The notes under the pieces were generated by a model. That model saw only the letters and a list, made by a program, of their open reading frames with translations, made no database searches and had not been told where the DNA came from. A stretch of DNA of 56,923 bases from Acidimicrobiia bacterium (GTDB taxonomy: Bacteria; Actinomycetota; Acidimicrobiia; Acidimicrobiales; Bin134). The stretch is from assembly GCA_022822265.1 (NCBI GenBank), contig JAJECA010000012.1, positions 1 to 56,923 of the forward strand, read 5' to 3'. This document shows, piece by piece, positions 26,773 through 34,905 of the stretch; position 1 is the stretch's first letter; every line of letters begins with the position of its first letter. The translations under genes and the position numbers were made by a program.

Positions 26773-28661
26773 GACGCCGATGATCCGAGGTAGGCGGCTT
26801 GCACCGCAGGGTCGGCTTGGATTTCCTCGGGGGTGCCGGAGGCGATGACCGAGCCGCGGTCCAGGCAGTAGATGCGATCGCAGATGCCGATGATGAAGTC
26901 CAAGTCGTGGTCGATCACCACCACGCCGGCGCCCACCAGCGCGGCCATTGTCTGCACCTGCTCGACCATGGCCAGCGACTCGGTGTCGCTCATGCCCGAG
27001 GTGGGCTCGTCGAGCAGCAGGAACAGGGGCCGGGCGGCTGCGGCCCGGGCCAGCTCCAGTCGGCGGGAGTTACCGTAGTCCAGCTCGCTGGCCCGTCGGT
27101 CCCGGTGGTCCCACAGGCCGGCGGCGGCCACCAGCACGTCGGTTTCGGGGGTGGAGCGGTCGTCGTGTTCGGCGATGGCCACCAGTCGGGTCACCTCCAC
27201 GTTCTCCCGCACGGTGAGCGACCCGAACAGCCGCAGGTTCTGGAAGGTGCGGACCAGGCCGGCTCGGGCTACCTCATGTGATGGGGTGCCGATGAGCTCT
27301 TTGCCGTTCAGCCGCACCTGCCCGGAGGTTGCGGGAACAAGCCCGGTAATCACGTTCAGCATGGTGGTCTTGCCCGCCCCATTCGGGCCGATTATGCCCA
27401 CCACCTCACCGCTGCTCACTTCAAAGCCTGACTGGGAGAGCGCCTGGAAACCGCCGAAAACCACACTGACGTCGCTCACCTCGAGCCGGGCTTCGCTTTC
27501 GTCGCTCATGGTGGCCTGCGGGACTGGGGGGGCGCTCTGGGTCCGAGTGAACCGTCGATAGAGCCAGTCGTCGAACTCCCAGTCGCTGAGCAGGCCCTTG
27601 GGCCTCCAGATCATGAAGCCGAGCATGGCGACGCCGAGGAACACGGTTTGAAGATTCTCTCGGAAGATCCAATCCAGTGGCTCGCTGTCGAGTCCGAGCC
27701 CGAACACCTCGAATCCGTCTTGACCCATTCGGCGGGCCAACTCCCGTCCCACCGTGATCACCGCCACGCCGAACAGCGCGCCGGTGACGCTGTTGCGACC
27801 TCCAACGATGAGCATCGTCAGCGTCAACAGCGTGAAGAAGAAGAAAAAGTCTTCGGGGAGGAGCGAACCGGTCTCGTATACCTTCAAACTGGCCCCTACC
27901 GACACCACGGCCACCGAAGTCAACAGCGCAATCATCTGCTGGACCATGGGGTTCACGCCCATGGCCCGGGCCGCCAAGTCGTCTTCCCTTCCCGCCTTCG
28001 CCAATCGGCCTCGCCGGCTCTGGGCGAAGAGGCGGGCCAGCACCAGGGCACCGGCCAGCGCCAAGTAGATGGGTACTCGGGTGTCGAGTTTGCCCCCGAT
28101 GCGGAACGACAGGCCGGCGCGCTCTCCACCGGTCAACTCCGGCCAATGACGGGCCACCTCGTGGGTCACGAACAACAGCGCCAGCGTGATGACGGTGGCG
28201 GCTACCGCCCCCGACTCAGCCCCGGAGCGAGCTAGGCCGATGCCCACAAAGACGGCCACCACCACCGTGACGGCGATGGCGACGCCCACTGCCCCCCAAG
28301 AACCCATGTCCACATCGGTCAGCCCCAGCGGCGCATCGGGAATGCGCTTGATTTTCTCGGCTGGCGCGATGGCGAAGATGGCGAACGTATAGCCGGCGAT
28401 GGCCCCGAACCCGATGTGGCCAAACGACAGCACCCCCGTGTTCCCGACATAGATCTGGATACCCAGCACAATGATTGCGTTGATCATGGCGGTGGTGACC
28501 AGGCGCTCGCCCGCCCCGCCGAAAGAGTTCTGATACAACAGCCCGACGGCAACGAAGACGCCGAACAGCAGCCCCACCCCGACGATGGGGAAGGCCACGT
28601 CGCGGCGCAAGTTGGGGAACATCCCTGCGTGGGCGGCGTTGGGGCCGCGCGGTTCGGCCAT
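26769..28661 (-). CDS. Fused LivM permease and LivG ATPase of a branched-chain-amino-acid-type importer
   Basis: A 630-residue fusion. Residues about 20-365 are a LivM-type permease with several spans and the LVTTAMINAIIVLGIQIYVG and GGRNSVTGALFGVAVI segments. After a linker around 370-385, residues 390-630 are a LivG ATPase: Walker A GPNGAGKT, signature-region ELDYGNSRRLELARAAA, Walker B LFLLLDEPTSGMSD, switch His in VIDHDLDFI. The signature is the degenerate LDYGxxR form usual in LivG. The start is ATG at 28661, TGATG-overlapping the LivH stop. A single polypeptide fixes the subunit ratio. The ligand is probably not leucine here, given the catabolic genes. Confidence 0.93.
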   Translation of the reverse strand: MAEPRGPNAAHAGMFPNLRRDVAFPIVGVGLLFGVFVAVGLLYQNSFGGAGERLVTTAMINAIIVLGIQIYVGNTGVLSFGHIGFGAIAGYTFAIFAIAPAEKIKRIPDAPLGLTDVDMGSWGAVGVAIAVTVVVAVFVGIGLARSGAESGAVAATVITLALLFVTHEVARHWPELTGGERAGLSFRIGGKLDTRVPIYLALAGALVLARLFAQSRRGRLAKAGREDDLAARAMGVNPMVQQMIALLTSVAVVSVGASLKVYETGSLLPEDFFFFFTLLTLTMLIVGGRNSVTGALFGVAVITVGRELARRMGQDGFEVFGLGLDSEPLDWIFRENLQTVFLGVAMLGFMIWRPKGLLSDWEFDDWLYRRFTRTQSAPPVPQATMSDESEARLEVSDVSVVFGGFQALSQSGFEVSSGEVVGIIGPNGAGKTTMLNVITGLVPATSGQVRLNGKELIGTPSHEVARAGLVRTFQNLRLFGSLTVRENVEVTRLVAIAEHDDRSTPETDVLVAAAGLWDHRDRRASELDYGNSRRLELARAAAARPLFLLLDEPTSGMSDTESLAMVEQVQTMAALVGAGVVVIDHDLDFIIGICDRIYCLDRGSVIASGTPEEIQADPAVQAAYLGSSAS

Positions 28662-29548
28662 CACACCCGCTCCGCGTGGGCTACCCGGATGAGACCCTGG
28701 GGTCGGAATATGAACAGCAGGGCGATCAGCAAGAACACGAATCCCTCTGTCAGGCTGGCCACCGAATCGGGAAGGCGCGACCGCAACAACACCTCAGCCA
28801 GACCGAGCACGAAGCCGCCTAGCACTGCTCCCCGCAGGCTTCCCAAGCCTCCGATCAGCGCGGCCAACACCCCTTTGAGCATGGGGGTGATCCCGACAGT
28901 TGGAGTGGTGTGCCCGGAGCGCATGAGCCAAAACACGCCGGCAATCCCGGCCAGCAGGCCGGACAGGGCAAATGCCCCCCGGATCACCGTGTCGGACCGC
29001 ACGCCCATGAGCCGGGCGGTATCGAAGTCGGCCGCCGCCGCCCGCAGGGCGAGGCCGAACATGGTGCGCTGGATGAGCCAGGATGTGGCCAACAGGGTTA
29101 CCAGCGTCACCCCGATCACCACGGCGTCGTACACCTCAATGTTCAGCGAGCCGACTGGGAAGGTATTGGCCACCCATCCCGGTTCTGAGAACGTCTTGAC
29201 CGACGCGGACACGTAGAGCAAGAAAATGGCCGACACCACGAAATGGACACCGAATGACGTCAACAACAGCGTGAAGTCGGAGCTGCCTCGGACCCGGCTG
29301 AACGCAACCCTCTCGATGACGAGCGAGGTGACGATGGCGGTGCCGATGATGACTGGGGTGACCAAGTACCACGACCAGCCCTCGCTGATAGTCCAAAACG
29401 CCACGTAGCCCGAAACGGTGATCAATTCGCCATGGGCAAAGTTGAGCAGATGCATGACGCCAAAGATCACCGCCACGCCCAACGCCAAAAGCGCATAAAT
29501 GCTGCCCCGACCCAGGCCGTCGATGAGGTTCTGGAGCAGCTCGGTCAT
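28661..29548 (-). CDS. livH: LivH-type permease
   Basis: A 295-residue membrane permease of the hydrophobic amino acid importer family. It opens LIDGLGRGSIYALLALGVAV then HLLNFAHGELIT, both family hallmarks, and carries GLALRAAAADFDTARLMGV, the ATPase-docking loop, and LAALIGGLGSLRGAVLGG near 240-257. ATG at 29548 is taken; a longer frame adds 45 polar residues with no sense as a membrane N-terminus. It forms the channel with the fused LivM part encoded next. Confidence 0.94.
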   Translation of the reverse strand: MTELLQNLIDGLGRGSIYALLALGVAVIFGVMHLLNFAHGELITVSGYVAFWTISEGWSWYLVTPVIIGTAIVTSLVIERVAFSRVRGSSDFTLLLTSFGVHFVVSAIFLLYVSASVKTFSEPGWVANTFPVGSLNIEVYDAVVIGVTLVTLLATSWLIQRTMFGLALRAAAADFDTARLMGVRSDTVIRGAFALSGLLAGIAGVFWLMRSGHTTPTVGITPMLKGVLAALIGGLGSLRGAVLGGFVLGLAEVLLRSRLPDSVASLTEGFVFLLIALLFIFRPQGLIRVAHAERV

Positions 29549-29582
29549 GCGCCGCGTCTCCCCGGGATCAGGTGCAATTCGG

Positions 29583-30293
29583 TCATTGCCCGTTGCCTCC
29601 GACGAAGGTGTCGAACAGGTCGGGGCGCTCCCGTAGCTCGGCTCCCGTCCCTTCGGCCACGATCTCTCCCGATCGAAGCACATAGGCCCGGTCGGCCACC
29701 TCCAGCATGCGGGTGGCGTTCTGTTCCACCACCAGCAGGGTTCGTCCTTGGTTTCGGAGGGTCTCGATCAACTCGAACACCACATTCACCAGCACGGGGG
29801 CCAGCCCGAGCGAGGGTTCGTCCATCATCAGCAGTCGGGGCTTGGACATGAGCGCCCGGGCGATGGCCAGCTGCTGCGACTCCCCTCCCGAGAGATAGCC
29901 CGCGGCCACCGTTCGCTTTTCCCGAAGTACCGGGAAACGCTCGCCCATCTCGTCGAGCAATTCGGCCCGTTCCTCGCGGGACTGGGTGATTCCGCCGATC
30001 TTCAGGTTCTCCTCCACGGTGAGATCGCCGAAGATTCGCCGGTGCTCGGGGACCAAGGCCACCCCGAGTCGCAGAAGCTTCTCCGGCGAGCTGCCGGTGA
30101 TATCGGCGCTCTCGAAGGTGACCGATCCGGCTGCGGGGGAGAGTAGCCCGGCGATCGATCCCAGCAGCGTGGTTTTGCCAGCGCCGTTGGGCCCGATGAG
30201 GCCGACCACCTCACCGGACCCGACGTGCAGATCGGCATCTCGAAGCGCTGAGATCGCACCGTAGCGGGTAGTCAACCTCGAAACTTCGAGCAT
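29583..30293 (-). CDS. livF: LivF-type ATPase
   Basis: A 236-residue ATPase. Walker A GPNGAGKT, LivF-type RIFGDLTVEENLKIGG, signature LSGGESQQLAIARAL, Walker B LLMMDEPSLGL and a VVEQNATRML segment in place of the usual switch His, as in LivF proteins. It pairs with the LivG half of the fusion. It lies 47 bp downstream of the binding-protein gene; a hairpin in that gap probably lowers its expression relative to the binding protein. Confidence 0.95.
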   Translation of the reverse strand: MLEVSRLTTRYGAISALRDADLHVGSGEVVGLIGPNGAGKTTLLGSIAGLLSPAAGSVTFESADITGSSPEKLLRLGVALVPEHRRIFGDLTVEENLKIGGITQSREERAELLDEMGERFPVLREKRTVAAGYLSGGESQQLAIARALMSKPRLLMMDEPSLGLAPVLVNVVFELIETLRNQGRTLLVVEQNATRMLEVADRAYVLRSGEIVAEGTGAELRERPDLFDTFVGGNGQ

Positions 30294-30315
30294 GGCGTTA
30301 ATCGTATGTGAGCAT

Positions 30316-30337
30316 CAGGCCTGGTTTTTTGGGCCTG
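30316..30337 (-). terminator. Hairpin between livK and livF (attenuator or mRNA-stabilising stem)
   Basis: CAGGCC at 30316-30321 pairs with GGCCTG at 30332-30337 across a 10-base loop, immediately after the binding-protein stop codon. There is no long U run on the minus-strand transcript, so a partial terminator or a 3' stabiliser for the abundant binding-protein message is more likely than a full stop. Confidence 0.5.
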
Positions 30338-30340
30338 CCT

Positions 30341-31567
30341 TTAGCCGATGGTGTCGACCAGGGTGTCCACGCCGTCGACGATCCGGTTGATCGGCACGGC
30401 CTTGGGCGGGATGCCGTTGGTGCCGGCGAAGGTGATCTCACCCGTCAGGCCCTGGAAGCCCTGGATCTGGGCCACCGCAGCGCCGATGTCGGCCGGGTCG
30501 GTGCAACCGCAGTCCAAGATGCCCTGGATGCCCAGGAACATCGAGTCCACGTACAGCGCCATAAAGCCCCGGCTTTCCAGCGCCTCGCCCTTGGCGGCCT
30601 CATAGTCGGCCAGCATGGTGTCGATGCGGTCACCGGGGGAGATGCTGGTATGCGGAGTGTGGGCGATGCCCTCGTTGTTGTCCTCGAACTGGATGCCGGT
30701 GGCGTCCAATGCGTCGGTGCCGATATAGGTCAAGCCGTCGAGACCCTGGCCCTCGAGTTGGCCTCGCAGCGCAGTGACCTGGAAGCCGAGGGCGGCCGAG
30801 AAGACCACCTCGTTGTTCTGGGAGATGCCGGCGATTTCGTTGACCTGGGCGGAGAAGTCAGTGTCGGCGGCCCACACGTAGGTCTGGACGCTGACTACAT
30901 CGCCGCCGAGTTCCTCGAACTTGGCGATGAAGGCGTCGGGGTTGACGCCGGTGTAGGGGATGCCTTCGCCCTCGGTGAAGACGATGGCCCGGGTTATGCC
31001 TTGGTCCCAGGCCCACTGGGCGGCGGCGCCCGACATGCCGTGGTCGTCGAAGGTCACCAGGTATGAGTTGTTGGAGGCGTCGGCCAGTGTGGGCTCGGTG
31101 GAGGCGGCTACGAACAGCGGGACCTGGCCCTCGGTGGTCTGGAGGATCGGCAGCGCGAAGTCGGCGAACGGGGGGCCGATCAGGAAGTGGGCGCCCCAAT
31201 CCAGGAGCTCCTGGGTTGCCAGTACCGCGTCGTCGCCGACCTCGGCGACCCGGACTTCCACCGGCGAGCCGAAGATGCCACCGATGCAGTTGGCCTTCTC
31301 GGCGATGAACGGCACCAGCTTGGAACCGGGGATGTCCACGAACCCCACCACGTCGCTGAAGTCCATGGCCATGCCCACCCGGATGGGATCGCCTGTCGGC
31401 GCGTCTTCGCAGTTGTCCAGGTCGGCAGCCAACACGGCGTTGATGTCAACCTCGGCGCCATCGGGTGCCGACGTGGCTCCGCCGTCATCGTCGTCGTTGC
31501 CGCAGGCGGATACCGCTAGGGCAAAAACCGCCAGCAAAGCGATCAAGAACTTGAACTTGAGTTTCAT
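30341..31567 (-). CDS. livK: Branched-chain-amino-acid-type ABC importer, substrate-binding lipoprotein
   Basis: A 408-residue type I periplasmic-binding lipoprotein. The signal peptide ends AVSAC (Cys22) and is followed by GNDDDDGG. The mature protein has DPIRVGMAMDFSDVVGFVDIP, VRVAEVGDD, and a hinge FLIGPPFADFALPILQTTEGQ. A C-terminal pair of cysteines (DCGC) near 378 may form a disulfide. It is the first gene of the long operon; its start ATG at 31567 has a GGAGGGGGAG ribosome site and a leader of about 75 nt with an operator and a hairpin. Symbol reflects family only; ligand is likely the substrate degraded by downstream enzymes. Confidence 0.92.
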   Translation of the reverse strand: MKLKFKFLIALLAVFALAVSACGNDDDDGGATSAPDGAEVDINAVLAADLDNCEDAPTGDPIRVGMAMDFSDVVGFVDIPGSKLVPFIAEKANCIGGIFGSPVEVRVAEVGDDAVLATQELLDWGAHFLIGPPFADFALPILQTTEGQVPLFVAASTEPTLADASNNSYLVTFDDHGMSGAAAQWAWDQGITRAIVFTEGEGIPYTGVNPDAFIAKFEELGGDVVSVQTYVWAADTDFSAQVNEIAGISQNNEVVFSAALGFQVTALRGQLEGQGLDGLTYIGTDALDATGIQFEDNNEGIAHTPHTSISPGDRIDTMLADYEAAKGEALESRGFMALYVDSMFLGIQGILDCGCTDPADIGAAVAQIQGFQGLTGEITFAGTNGIPPKAVPINRIVDGVDTLVDTIG

Positions 31568-31586
31568 GAACTCCCCCTCCTCGGTC

Positions 31587-31601
31587 AGGTTCCGCGAACC
31601 T
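31587..31601. repeat. Perfect 15-bp inverted repeat in the livK leader
   Basis: AGGTTC-CGC-GAACCT lies between the 18-bp operator and the livK ribosome site. It could form a 6-bp stem with a 3-nt loop in the leader RNA, or be a second protein site. Its function is unknown. Confidence 0.4.
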
Positions 31602-31612
31602 TACGGGAAAGA

Positions 31613-31630
31613 TCGTTTGGGAGCAAACGA
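31613..31630. promoter_or_regulatory. Operator TCGTTTG-N4-CAAACGA downstream of the liv operon promoter
   Basis: Seven-base arms TCGTTTG and CAAACGA are perfect complements around GGAG. The site lies just downstream of the predicted transcription start, where a bound protein would block elongation or open-complex escape. The same arms with the same spacing recur at 34059-34076. The GntR/FCD protein encoded within this operon is the leading candidate to bind; the TetR type is an alternative. Confidence 0.72.
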
Positions 31631-31648
31631 CCTTTGTATACAAAATTC

Positions 31649-31677
31649 AAAATACATTTTCTGCTCAGAGCTGTCAA
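31649..31677 (-). promoter_or_regulatory. Sigma-70-type promoter of the liv/P450 operon
   Basis: On the minus strand a perfect TTGACA (31677-31672) is followed after 17 bp by TATTTT (31654-31649), with a TG immediately before the -10. The predicted start falls near 31642, leaving a leader of about 75 nt that includes the operator. The stretch is markedly AT-rich against its surroundings. Confidence 0.7.
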
Positions 31678-31699
31678 TGGTCAGTCTGAGCAGATGGCG

Positions 31700-32761
31700 T
31701 CAATCTGGCAGCAGATCGGCAACCAGCTCGCCGGCCTCCACCACCGGAGCGCCGTCCAAGGTCACGGTGCAGGCCCGCATGGGCAAGTCGAAATGGCCTC
31801 GGCAAAATCTTCCGGCCACCTCGTTGGCCCCGGTCGAGTACAGGAAATTGCCGGCAAAAGCCCGGAGTTCGGTCCCGTTGTGGTCGGCCTTGTCCCACAG
31901 CGCCATGGCTTCCCAACGAGCCGAGGTGTTCATTCCCCAGCCGACGTGGCTCACGGCGTAGGCGTCGGGCTCCTCGAAAGCAGCCAGATACGAGCGGAAC
32001 AGCTCGGCGTCCACCCCGCTGCCTTCGATGGCGGTGATGTAGTCGTCCACCACGGTCAGCGTCACCGGATCCCGGACGTACTCCTTGAAGGTGAGGTTCA
32101 CGTCGCCGGGGGCCAGCACCACCGTGCCGTTCACCGTCCCCGCGGCGGGAAATGCCAGCACCAGTCCGCCGGGCCAGTGGGCGATGGTCCCCGGATCGGT
32201 ACACCAGCCGTGCGACCCGGCCCGAACTGCGCCGGTGAGGCCGACGGTCAGTTTGGTGCCTGCGTCGGAGGCCACTTCCATCTTCTCGGCCTGCTCCAGC
32301 CAGGCCACACCGGTCGCCACCCGATCGGCCAGGGTCGGGTCGTGGGGCCACCGCTCGGTGTTCTCGGGGTGCTCGTTGGAGATCATCAGCACCCTGGCCC
32401 CACTGGCCAGGATCGGGCCGAGCTCGGGAGCGTGGAGCAGACCCTCCACCGTGCAATCCACGATGAACTCGGCATTGGACAGCGCCCCCAGTGCTGCCGG
32501 ATTGGCGGCAAGTGCCACCGACGCCCCGGTGGAGCGGATCGGCACCGGCCCGGCGTTGGGCGGCGTGGTAACCACCACGTCCACCGGGTCAACCCCGCAT
32601 TGCGACAGGGCCAGGCGGGCGGTCTGAACGATCTCGGGTCGGCTCCGGGTTTCCGACAGCACCACCGCAGTCTCGGTCGGTACCAGCTTGCACGCCTCGA
32701 ACTGCTCGGCGTACCGCCTCACCCAGGTGCTCTCGATCATCGGTGGGCGCCCCTTGATCAC
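31700..32761 (-). CDS. NicX-like (2,5-dihydroxypyridine 5,6-dioxygenase-type) metalloenzyme
   Basis: A 353-residue homologue of NicX, the iron dioxygenase that opens 2,5-dihydroxypyridine in nicotinate breakdown. Family blocks in order: HWPGGLVLAFPAAGTVNGT, LAPGDVNLTFKEYVRDP, ISHIGWG-equivalent VSHVGWGMNTSARW, and GHFDLPMRACTVTLD. The His of VSHVGWG and His-x-Asp of GHFD match the NicX iron ligands. It starts at GTG 32761, overlapping the upstream flavoprotein stop by four bases (GTGA); ATG 32740 is an alternative. Paired with a flavoprotein that could be a hydroxylase, it suggests N-heterocycle or related ring opening, though peptidase-like relatives exist. Confidence 0.75.
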   Translation of the reverse strand: MIKGRPPMIESTWVRRYAEQFEACKLVPTETAVVLSETRSRPEIVQTARLALSQCGVDPVDVVVTTPPNAGPVPIRSTGASVALAANPAALGALSNAEFIVDCTVEGLLHAPELGPILASGARVLMISNEHPENTERWPHDPTLADRVATGVAWLEQAEKMEVASDAGTKLTVGLTGAVRAGSHGWCTDPGTIAHWPGGLVLAFPAAGTVNGTVVLAPGDVNLTFKEYVRDPVTLTVVDDYITAIEGSGVDAELFRSYLAAFEEPDAYAVSHVGWGMNTSARWEAMALWDKADHNGTELRAFAGNFLYSTGANEVAGRFCRGHFDLPMRACTVTLDGAPVVEAGELVADLLPD

Positions 32762-33969
32762 ACCGGTGTGTCGGTGGCGTCGTCAAAGAGGCCGGCTCGG
32801 CCAAGGCGTTCGAGGCACACATCCATGCTCCAGGGGTGCATGGCCGCGCCGCACCGGGCGTCGCGGTAGAACTGCTCCAGGCGAGACGGCCGCAGCAGGG
32901 CTCGTCCGCCGCACACCCGCAGCGCCAGAGACGCCAGTTGGGGAGCGCCGTCCATGGTGGAGACCATCGAACTCCACGCCCGCCGCACCGCGGCCGGCTC
33001 GGGATCGACGCCCGACTCGCCCAGCACCCGGTAGCACAGCGCCTGGGCTCGGTCGTAGATGAGGTTCATCTCCGCCCAGCCTTGCTGCTTGATGGGGTGG
33101 GAGCGCCGGGCGGTCGGCCCGCCGTCGCCGATGAGGTACTCGGCGGTGGCGTGCATGATGGCCCCCATCAGGCCCATGTAGGCAAACGACAGGGTCATGA
33201 AGAAGTACGGCCACCGGGCCGCGGCTTGGTCGAACATCCCCGGCGGGATCCACTCGCGCTCGGCGGGTACGAACACATCCTCCAGCAGCAGGTTGCGGGA
33301 GTCGGTGGCCCGCATCCCCAGCGAGTCCCACTCGCCCTCGATGTGCAGGCCCTCGGAGTCGGCGGCCACGCCCAGCAGGCGGACTCGGGGGTCGCCCTCG
33401 ACGACACAGACCACGTTATGGATGTTCGCCGCCCCGCTGAGCGAGGCGAAGATCTTCCGCCCGCTCACCCGGTAGCCGCCGTCCACCAGCACGGCAGTGG
33501 TGGCATACCCCTCGGTGGCCCCGGCGGCGATTCCCTCCGAGAAGGGCTGGCTGTGAATGTGACCCTGCTCGACGATGCCCTGCCACAGCCCGGCCCGGCG
33601 TGCGTGCAGCGTGGACTGCTCTTGGGAGTCGAGATCCATATCGTCGGCGATCTGTCCCACCAGCAGCGTGGTGCACACGTGCATGTTGAAGGTCAATGCG
33701 GTGGCCGCACAGTGTCGCCCGAGCTCCTCGGACGCCAGGGCGTAGCCCACGAAGTCGGCGCCCAAACCGCCCGCCGACTCGGGAACGCAGATGCCCAGCA
33801 ATCCGGCGTCAGCCATTTCGCGCCAGTTGTCAAAGGGGAAGGCGGCGTCCCGGTCGTTTTTGGCGGCGCGTGCCGCAAGCCCCGGGCCTAGTGCTCGAAT
33901 CCGCTCTACGAGGGCGGCTCGCTCTGGGGTGAGCACTCCATCTTGGGCAGCGAGATCGGCGAGCGTCAT
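32758..33969 (-). CDS. Acyl-CoA-dehydrogenase-like flavoprotein (possible group D monooxygenase)
   Basis: A 403-residue protein with the ACAD fold. Segments: LGICVPESAGGLGADFVGYA, a middle beta domain with GYRVSGRKIFASLSGAANIH, SLGMRATDSRNLLLEDVFVP, and C-terminal helices RVCGGRALLRPSRLEQFYRDARCG. The RxLxQFYRDAR ending and SLGMRATDS block are typical of DszC/HpaH-like flavin-dependent monooxygenases as well as divergent dehydrogenases, so oxygenase activity is possible. It starts at ATG 33969 and heads a two-gene unit with the NicX-like gene, divergent from the decarboxylase gene and next to the shared operator. Confidence 0.8.
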   Translation of the reverse strand: MTLADLAAQDGVLTPERAALVERIRALGPGLAARAAKNDRDAAFPFDNWREMADAGLLGICVPESAGGLGADFVGYALASEELGRHCAATALTFNMHVCTTLLVGQIADDMDLDSQEQSTLHARRAGLWQGIVEQGHIHSQPFSEGIAAGATEGYATTAVLVDGGYRVSGRKIFASLSGAANIHNVVCVVEGDPRVRLLGVAADSEGLHIEGEWDSLGMRATDSRNLLLEDVFVPAEREWIPPGMFDQAAARWPYFFMTLSFAYMGLMGAIMHATAEYLIGDGGPTARRSHPIKQQGWAEMNLIYDRAQALCYRVLGESGVDPEPAAVRRAWSSMVSTMDGAPQLASLALRVCGGRALLRPSRLEQFYRDARCGAAMHPWSMDVCLERLGRAGLFDDATDTPV

Positions 33970-34053
33970 GGCGCCTCTCGGCGCTTGACGGGCGTAAATC
34001 CCTTATCCACAGTCTCGACTCTATTTCCACGGCGCTCGTCTGCGTTAGCCCAG

Positions 34054-34083
34054 TTGAGTCGTTTGGTACCAAACGAATATACT
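34054..34083 (+). promoter_or_regulatory. Promoter with 18-bp palindromic operator filling the -35/-10 spacer
   Basis: TTGAGT (34054-34059), an 18-bp spacer and TATACT (34078-34083). The perfect palindrome TCGTTTGGTACCAAACGA occupies 34059-34076, exactly between the two boxes, so binding would exclude polymerase. The GTG start of the next gene is six bases after the -10, pointing to a leaderless transcript. In the opposite direction TTGGTA-N17-GCTAAC overlaps the same palindrome and could serve the divergent flavoprotein gene. Confidence 0.72.
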
Positions 34084-34089
34084 GGCGGC

Positions 34090-34905
34090 GTGGCCGATCT
34101 CCAAGGGTTCATGTATCCCCGCACTCCGACTGGCGCGGGCAGCATCTTGCCGGGTCCGCCGTGGCACTACTCGGGGGAGATGCTGACGGTGGAGTTCCGC
34201 ACCGATCCGGCCAACGTGGCCGAGCTCCTCCCAGAGCCGCTGGAGCTAGCCGACAACGACCCCGGCGCCGTGGCCCTCATTTGGGCCGACTGGCAGAGTT
34301 GCAGCGACACCTTCGAGGAGATCCTCGACCCGGCCCGATCCCAGTACAAAGAGGTGTTCTTGGTGGTTCGCTGCACCTACCAGGGCCAGACTTTCAGCCG
34401 GGCGGCCTACATCTGGGTGGACAAGGACTTCGCCATGGCCCGGGGCCACATCCAGGGCTACCCCAAGAAGATGAGCGAGATCTGGATGACCCGCCCGGTG
34501 GCCTACGGCAAGGCCGGACCCCGACTTGAGCCCGGCGGGCAGTTCGGCGCCACCCTCAGTACATGGGGGCGGCGGATCGCCGAGGCCCGGTTCACCATCC
34601 TGGGCACCGCCGAATCGCCCGGATTCGTCAACAGCCACCCCATGCTGCACAGCCGCCAGATGCCGGCCATCGAGATGGATGGGCGCGACTCGCTGGACGA
34701 GCTGGTCACCATGCGGGGCTACGACGCCGACCTCGGCCCCGTGTTCAGCGGCGACGCCGAGCTCGTGCTGCCCGACAACCCCACCGAGGAGCTAACCCGC
34801 TTGGCGCCCTTTGAGATCATCGGCGGCTACTACCGGCAGGTGGGCAACTCCATGGCCGGGGGCACCACGCTGTGGGCCGCCCCCAACCCGATGGAATCCG
34901 GGTGA
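34090..34905 (+). CDS. Acetoacetate-decarboxylase-family protein
   Basis: A 271-residue ADC-fold protein. The Schiff-base lysine region is seen as GHIQGYPKKMSEIW, the same GYPKK context as in acetoacetate decarboxylase. Other blocks are MLTVEFRTDPANVAELLPEP and a FVNSHPMLHSRQMP segment. The family includes aldolase-dehydratases and decarboxylases of beta-keto acids, so the substrate is not fixed. GTG at 34090 is chosen because it sits at the predicted leaderless start; an upstream in-frame start would lie across the promoter. It leads a four-gene operon. Confidence 0.85.
   Translation: MADLQGFMYPRTPTGAGSILPGPPWHYSGEMLTVEFRTDPANVAELLPEPLELADNDPGAVALIWADWQSCSDTFEEILDPARSQYKEVFLVVRCTYQGQTFSRAAYIWVDKDFAMARGHIQGYPKKMSEIWMTRPVAYGKAGPRLEPGGQFGATLSTWGRRIAEARFTILGTAESPGFVNSHPMLHSRQMPAIEMDGRDSLDELVTMRGYDADLGPVFSGDAELVLPDNPTEELTRLAPFEIIGGYYRQVGNSMAGGTTLWAAPNPMESG

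Noticed and set aside
30308..31066. 252-residue plus-strand open frame
   Set aside because: Antisense shadow of livK; repetitive Val/Gly/Asp composition.
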